In this document: positions 7,093 to 9,436 of the stretch, in pieces
Numbering within the stretch: the first letter of the stretch is position 1
How the letters are laid out: every line of letters starts with the position of its first letter
NCBI GenBank assembly: GCA_905372875.1
Contig: CAJPQU010000079.1
Span: 1 to 9,436, forward strand
Direction: 5' to 3'
From: an uncultured Schwartzia sp.
Lineage (GTDB): Bacteria > Bacillota > Negativicutes > Selenomonadales > Selenomonadaceae
DNA length: 9,436 bases
The notes under the pieces: model-generated
The model's input: only the letters and a program-made list of their open reading frames with translations
Database searches by the model: none
Told to the model about the DNA's origin: nothing
Program-made: the position numbers and the translations under genes

Positions 7093-8043
7093 CTAAAACA
7101 GCCCCACTGTCTTGGACAAAAAGATCCAGCCAAAAAGGGTGAAGGATGACAACGCGGTCGTAAAGACCACCGCATTCCCCGCCAAATCGGCGTCACTGTC
7201 CATCTGCTGGGCCATGGCAAACCCCGCCACGGCGCACGGAGTGGCAAAGACAGAGAGCAGGGTGGCAAACTCTATGCCTCGAAACCCAAAGAGCGCTGCC
7301 GCCGTGAGCACCGCTCCGGGCACCACAAGGAGGCGGGCCGCGATGCAGGCAAGGAGCTGCGGCCGATGGTCCACCGTGGTGCCGAAGCGAAAGGACGCCC
7401 CTAAGATGATGAGTGCCAAAGGCGTCGTCGCTGCCGCCACGTGGGCGAGGGGCTTTAGCACCGGCGCGGGAAGGGGAATGTGCAAAAGCAGACAGAAAAG
7501 CCCCAAGAGCGCGCCGCGAATCATCGGATTTTGCAGGACACCCCGCAAGAGATGCGGCAGGCTGTAAGAGCCGCCGCGAAAAAGCTCTAAGGTAACGACC
7601 CCCAGCACATTATAGATCGGCACGATGACGGCGATCATCATGATGGGGACCGCCAGCTGATCGTCCCCGAAAAGATTGCCCACGATGGGAATCCCCAAAA
7701 GGACGAAATTGCTGCGATAAATCGCCTGAATCATTGCGCCTCGCCGCCGGGGAGAAGCCTCCCACCAACAGACGGCGGCAAAGGCCGCGGCGTAGACGAC
7801 CCCCAAGGCGGCGAGGGCGAAGAGGACAAGTCTCGGGCGAAAAATATCTCCAATATTTGTGGTATAAACATTATAAAACATCATGGTGAAGAAAAAAATC
7901 TGAAACACCACGCGGTTGACGTTCTTCAATTCTTCGTCCGTCAGCATCTTCTGCCGCCGAATCCAAAGGCCAATCCCGATGAGGACAAAAATCGGCACCA
8001 CGGCCTTAAAGGCGACAATAAAATTCGACCCGTCCATGCCCAT
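7093..8043 (-). CDS. AEC-family (auxin efflux carrier-like) permease
   Basis: An integral inner-membrane transporter of the AEC family, whose bacterial members include malate and other organic-anion permeases. The 316-residue protein has about ten hydrophobic segments. Family landmarks are YRSNFVLLGIPI (109-120, the conserved RSN...G.P segment), QNPMIRGALLGL (171-182) and the late segment ATPCAVAGFAMAQQMDSD (267-284) leading into LAGNAVVFTT (287-296), which resembles the second conserved half of the fold. The stop is TAG at 7095-7093. The start at 8043 has GGAAGGG about five bases upstream; Met3 is an alternative, further from this site. It has its own promoter (8076-8104) and is followed at once by the galE promoter, so it looks like a single-gene unit. 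Substrate is unknown: a dicarboxylate would fit an anaerobe, but that is a guess. Confidence 0.9.
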   Translation of the reverse strand: MGMDGSNFIVAFKAVVPIFVLIGIGLWIRRQKMLTDEELKNVNRVVFQIFFFTMMFYNVYTTNIGDIFRPRLVLFALAALGVVYAAAFAAVCWWEASPRRRGAMIQAIYRSNFVLLGIPIVGNLFGDDQLAVPIMMIAVIVPIYNVLGVVTLELFRGGSYSLPHLLRGVLQNPMIRGALLGLFCLLLHIPLPAPVLKPLAHVAAATTPLALIILGASFRFGTTVDHRPQLLACIAARLLVVPGAVLTAAALFGFRGIEFATLLSVFATPCAVAGFAMAQQMDSDADLAGNAVVFTTALSSFTLFGWIFLSKTVGLF

Positions 8044-8075
8044 ACATACCCTTCCGTTTTTTCTCTTCTGGAAAT

Positions 8076-8104
8076 ATTATAGGCTCGTCAACCGCCGGAC
8101 GCAA
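8076..8104 (-). promoter_or_regulatory. Promoter for the AEC permease
   Basis: A perfect -10 box TATAAT (8081-8076) is preceded by 17 bp and a weak -35 box TTGCGT (8104-8099, 3 of 6 matches), with a predicted start near 8069, about 26 bases before the permease ATG. A TTGACG lies only four bases before the -10 and cannot act as its -35. A short dyad, TTCC-ACA-GGAA, sits just upstream of the -35 and might be an activator site that makes up for it; that is speculative. Confidence 0.65.
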
Positions 8105-8137
8105 ACCTTTCCTGTGGAAGAAGACCTCTTTAATGAA

Positions 8138-8151
8138 GACAGTCTGCTGTC
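8138..8151 (-). other. Small hairpin at the lipase stop codon
   Basis: GACAG and CTGTC flank a 4-base CAGA loop on the minus strand, overlapping the lipase TGA stop, with two more pairs possible beyond a T-T mismatch. The following bases (TTCATTAAAG) are not a proper U-tract, so this is at best a weak terminator or an mRNA 3'-end stem. I see no better terminator between the lipase and the permease. Confidence 0.25.
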
Positions 8152-9436
8152 ATCGCTCTGCATTTGCGGCTCCAAACGCCGCCTCCAGCCCGGGGCGTCC
8201 CGCCGCCGTGTTATAGAGTGCAGCCAAAAGCGGCGTCATGGAAGCGGTGCCGGTGGTGAAGCCCTGCCCCGAAAGGAGATGCCCTTCAATATCAAAAAGA
8301 CCCTCCTGGAGAATCACCTGATACGCGTCCTGCCGTTCCCGTTCCCGCTTCATCTCGTAACTTTGCCAAAGAATATACGTACAGCCCATGGTACGCGCCT
8401 TTTCCTGCGCCTCTGTCAACGTCGCCGCCTCTCCCGCAACGACCCCGGGGAGTTGCCGCGCCGTCAGGCTGGCGGTAGCCCTTCGCCACACGGGAATATC
8501 CGCCGTAAAATTTTCCGGGAGAGAAAATTCCGCCGCCAGATAAACCTGCGGAAAGGCGCCGGCATCTCCCTCCCCACGCCCCGCCGCTTCGCCGGCATCT
8601 TCGAAATTGCGGCGCAAAAGGGCATCCACATAACTCACCATGGCGTGGGAGAAGCGGTGTTGCTTCCGCATCGTCGTGAGCCTCGTCACCTCCCCGAACT
8701 GCACATAATCCGAATCAACGGCCTGCACCGCCGCCCCCACAGGATCCCCGGCCATGACCACACGGCGCACCGCCATGGTTTCATACTTTTTAGCGAAGGC
8801 CTTGTTCCCCACCGCCGGGGCACCGAAAGTGATCACGGAGAGCTGCTCCGGCGGCACCCCCATATCCGCCAATCGTCCGGCCAAAAGCACCGCCACCGCG
8901 CCGCCCAGGCTGTGCCCTGTAAGGCAGAGCCGCGCCTTTGGATCCGCTAAGAGAACGTCGCGGAGCTGTTCCCCAATGGTTGGCATCCCCTCCTTCGGCG
9001 TAAAGAAAGCCGTCTGCGCGTAAGCGTTAAACCCGCTGTGTACCAGAGGCTCGGCGGAAGTCGCTTCCTTGCGGGCCGCCGCCTGACGAAATTCTTCCGG
9101 TGTATGCCCAGCGAAGGGAACTTTATGCAGGGAAAGATCCAGCTTGATATCTTTCCAATCCTTCGTTCCTGTCACGGAAAGGAGATACATCGGCCCTGTC
9201 GGTTCCTCCCGACGCAAGAGGTAGTAGCTGGCCGTTGTCCGTTTATCCTCCTCCCGGAACGGCAGCATGACAAAATCGTTAGCCGCCAATTCTTCCCGGG
9301 CCACATCCCCCACCCGGTCGCTGTAACTGGCCAGCGCCACCCACCCGCAGAGATACTCCATCTCCGCCGAAAGGACCGGTTCCGCCGCCGCCGATGAGGA
9401 CAAGAAAAAAGACAGCAGCACCAAAAAGCCCAATGT
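8150..9436 (-). CDS. Secreted class-3 lipase with extra C-terminal domain, 5' end cut by window
   Basis: An exported alpha/beta-hydrolase of the Lipase_3 family, expected to cleave ester bonds of acylglycerols or phospholipids. Numbering from the first possible start in the window (TTG at 9433), it has a hydrophobic signal-peptide core with a likely AAA/EP cleavage site near residue 17, the oxyanion segment VTGTKDW (87-93), the nucleophile elbow TGHSLGGA (172-179, Ser175), TFGAPAVGN (202-210), AGDPVG (228-233, presumed Asp230) and FSHAMVSYVD (261-270, presumed His263), so the triad appears complete. The frame is open to the window edge and the usual positively charged start of a signal peptide is missing, so the true start is probably a few codons outside. 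Residues about 295-410 form a separate alpha/beta-looking region, with EAQEKARTMGCTYILWQSYE at 341-360, that the lipase fold does not need and that I do not recognise. No promoter is visible because the upstream side is cut. Confidence 0.88.
   Translation of the reverse strand, partial: TLGFLVLLSFFLSSSAAAEPVLSAEMEYLCGWVALASYSDRVGDVAREELAANDFVMLPFREEDKRTTASYYLLRREEPTGPMYLLSVTGTKDWKDIKLDLSLHKVPFAGHTPEEFRQAAARKEATSAEPLVHSGFNAYAQTAFFTPKEGMPTIGEQLRDVLLADPKARLCLTGHSLGGAVAVLLAGRLADMGVPPEQLSVITFGAPAVGNKAFAKKYETMAVRRVVMAGDPVGAAVQAVDSDYVQFGEVTRLTTMRKQHRFSHAMVSYVDALLRRNFEDAGEAAGRGEGDAGAFPQVYLAAEFSLPENFTADIPVWRRATASLTARQLPGVVAGEAATLTEAQEKARTMGCTYILWQSYEMKRERERQDAYQVILQEGLFDIEGHLLSGQGFTTGTASMTPLLAALYNTAAGRPGLEAAFGAANAER

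Noticed and set aside
8076..8091. TTGACG next to TATAAT read as a -35/-10 pair
   Set aside because: Only four bases separate them. The usable -35 for this TATAAT is the weaker TTGCGT at 8104-8099, with a 17-bp spacer.
7916..8950. Long plus-strand open frame (344 codons) antisense to the permease start and the lipase gene
   Set aside because: The product is rich in Arg, His and Pro with no recognisable domain or ribosome binding site, and it crosses the well-supported permease and lipase genes and their spacer. It is a GC-driven shadow frame.
1..9436. CRISPR array, tRNA/rRNA, insertion sequence, phage, toxin-antitoxin or defence genes
   Set aside because: No regularly spaced repeats, no tRNA-like or rRNA-like stretch, no transposase or integrase motifs, and no defence-type domains were seen in any frame. 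The window reads as chromosomal metabolism and transport.

Overview
The window comes from a bacterium of roughly 55-60% GC (estimated by eye). All eight convincing genes lie on the minus strand, so the window reads from right (upstream) to left (downstream). The Shine-Dalgarno sequences are strong and close (AGGAG, GGAGG or AGAGGT types), and promoters look like ordinary sigma-A/sigma-70 sites. Gene content and style fit a moderately GC-rich Bacillota, and a Negativicutes lineage (Selenomonas/Megasphaera/Dialister-like) would suit. That placement is inference; nothing in the window fixes the taxon.

In transcription order the layout is as follows. (1) 9436-8150: a secreted class-3 lipase whose start lies just outside the window, with an unexplained C-terminal domain. 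(2) 8043-7093: an AEC-family permease with its own promoter carrying a perfect TATAAT -10 box. (3) A consensus promoter at 7041-7069 (TTGACA, 17 bp, TATCAT) starts a run of six genes: a GalE-type epimerase (6946-6017), an ElyC/YdcF-like DUF218 membrane protein (5833-5075), a MATE-family transporter (5065-3713), a phosphoglucomutase/phosphomannomutase (3560-2208), GalU (2162-1221) and glucose-6-phosphate isomerase (1224 to beyond position 1).

Together Pgi, Pgm, GalU and GalE give an unbroken route from fructose-6-phosphate through glucose-6-phosphate, glucose-1-phosphate and UDP-glucose to UDP-galactose, the donors for cell-envelope glycans. The ElyC-like protein and the MATE transporter sit between the epimerase and the mutase. 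ElyC-like proteins are linked to envelope biogenesis, so an envelope role for the whole run is plausible. Gaps inside the run are 9 bp (ElyC-like to MATE), 45 bp (Pgm to GalU) and a 4-bp ATGA overlap (GalU to Pgi). Two wider gaps, 183 bp (GalE to ElyC-like) and 152 bp (MATE to Pgm), hold hairpins or AT-rich sequence and may be internal control points.

There are no RNA genes, CRISPR arrays, insertion sequences, phage genes or long repeats that I can see. This is mostly ordinary housekeeping and envelope metabolism. The least explained items are the lipase C-terminal domain, the structured GalE/ElyC-like spacer with its 57-codon ORF, and the dyad just downstream of the galE promoter.
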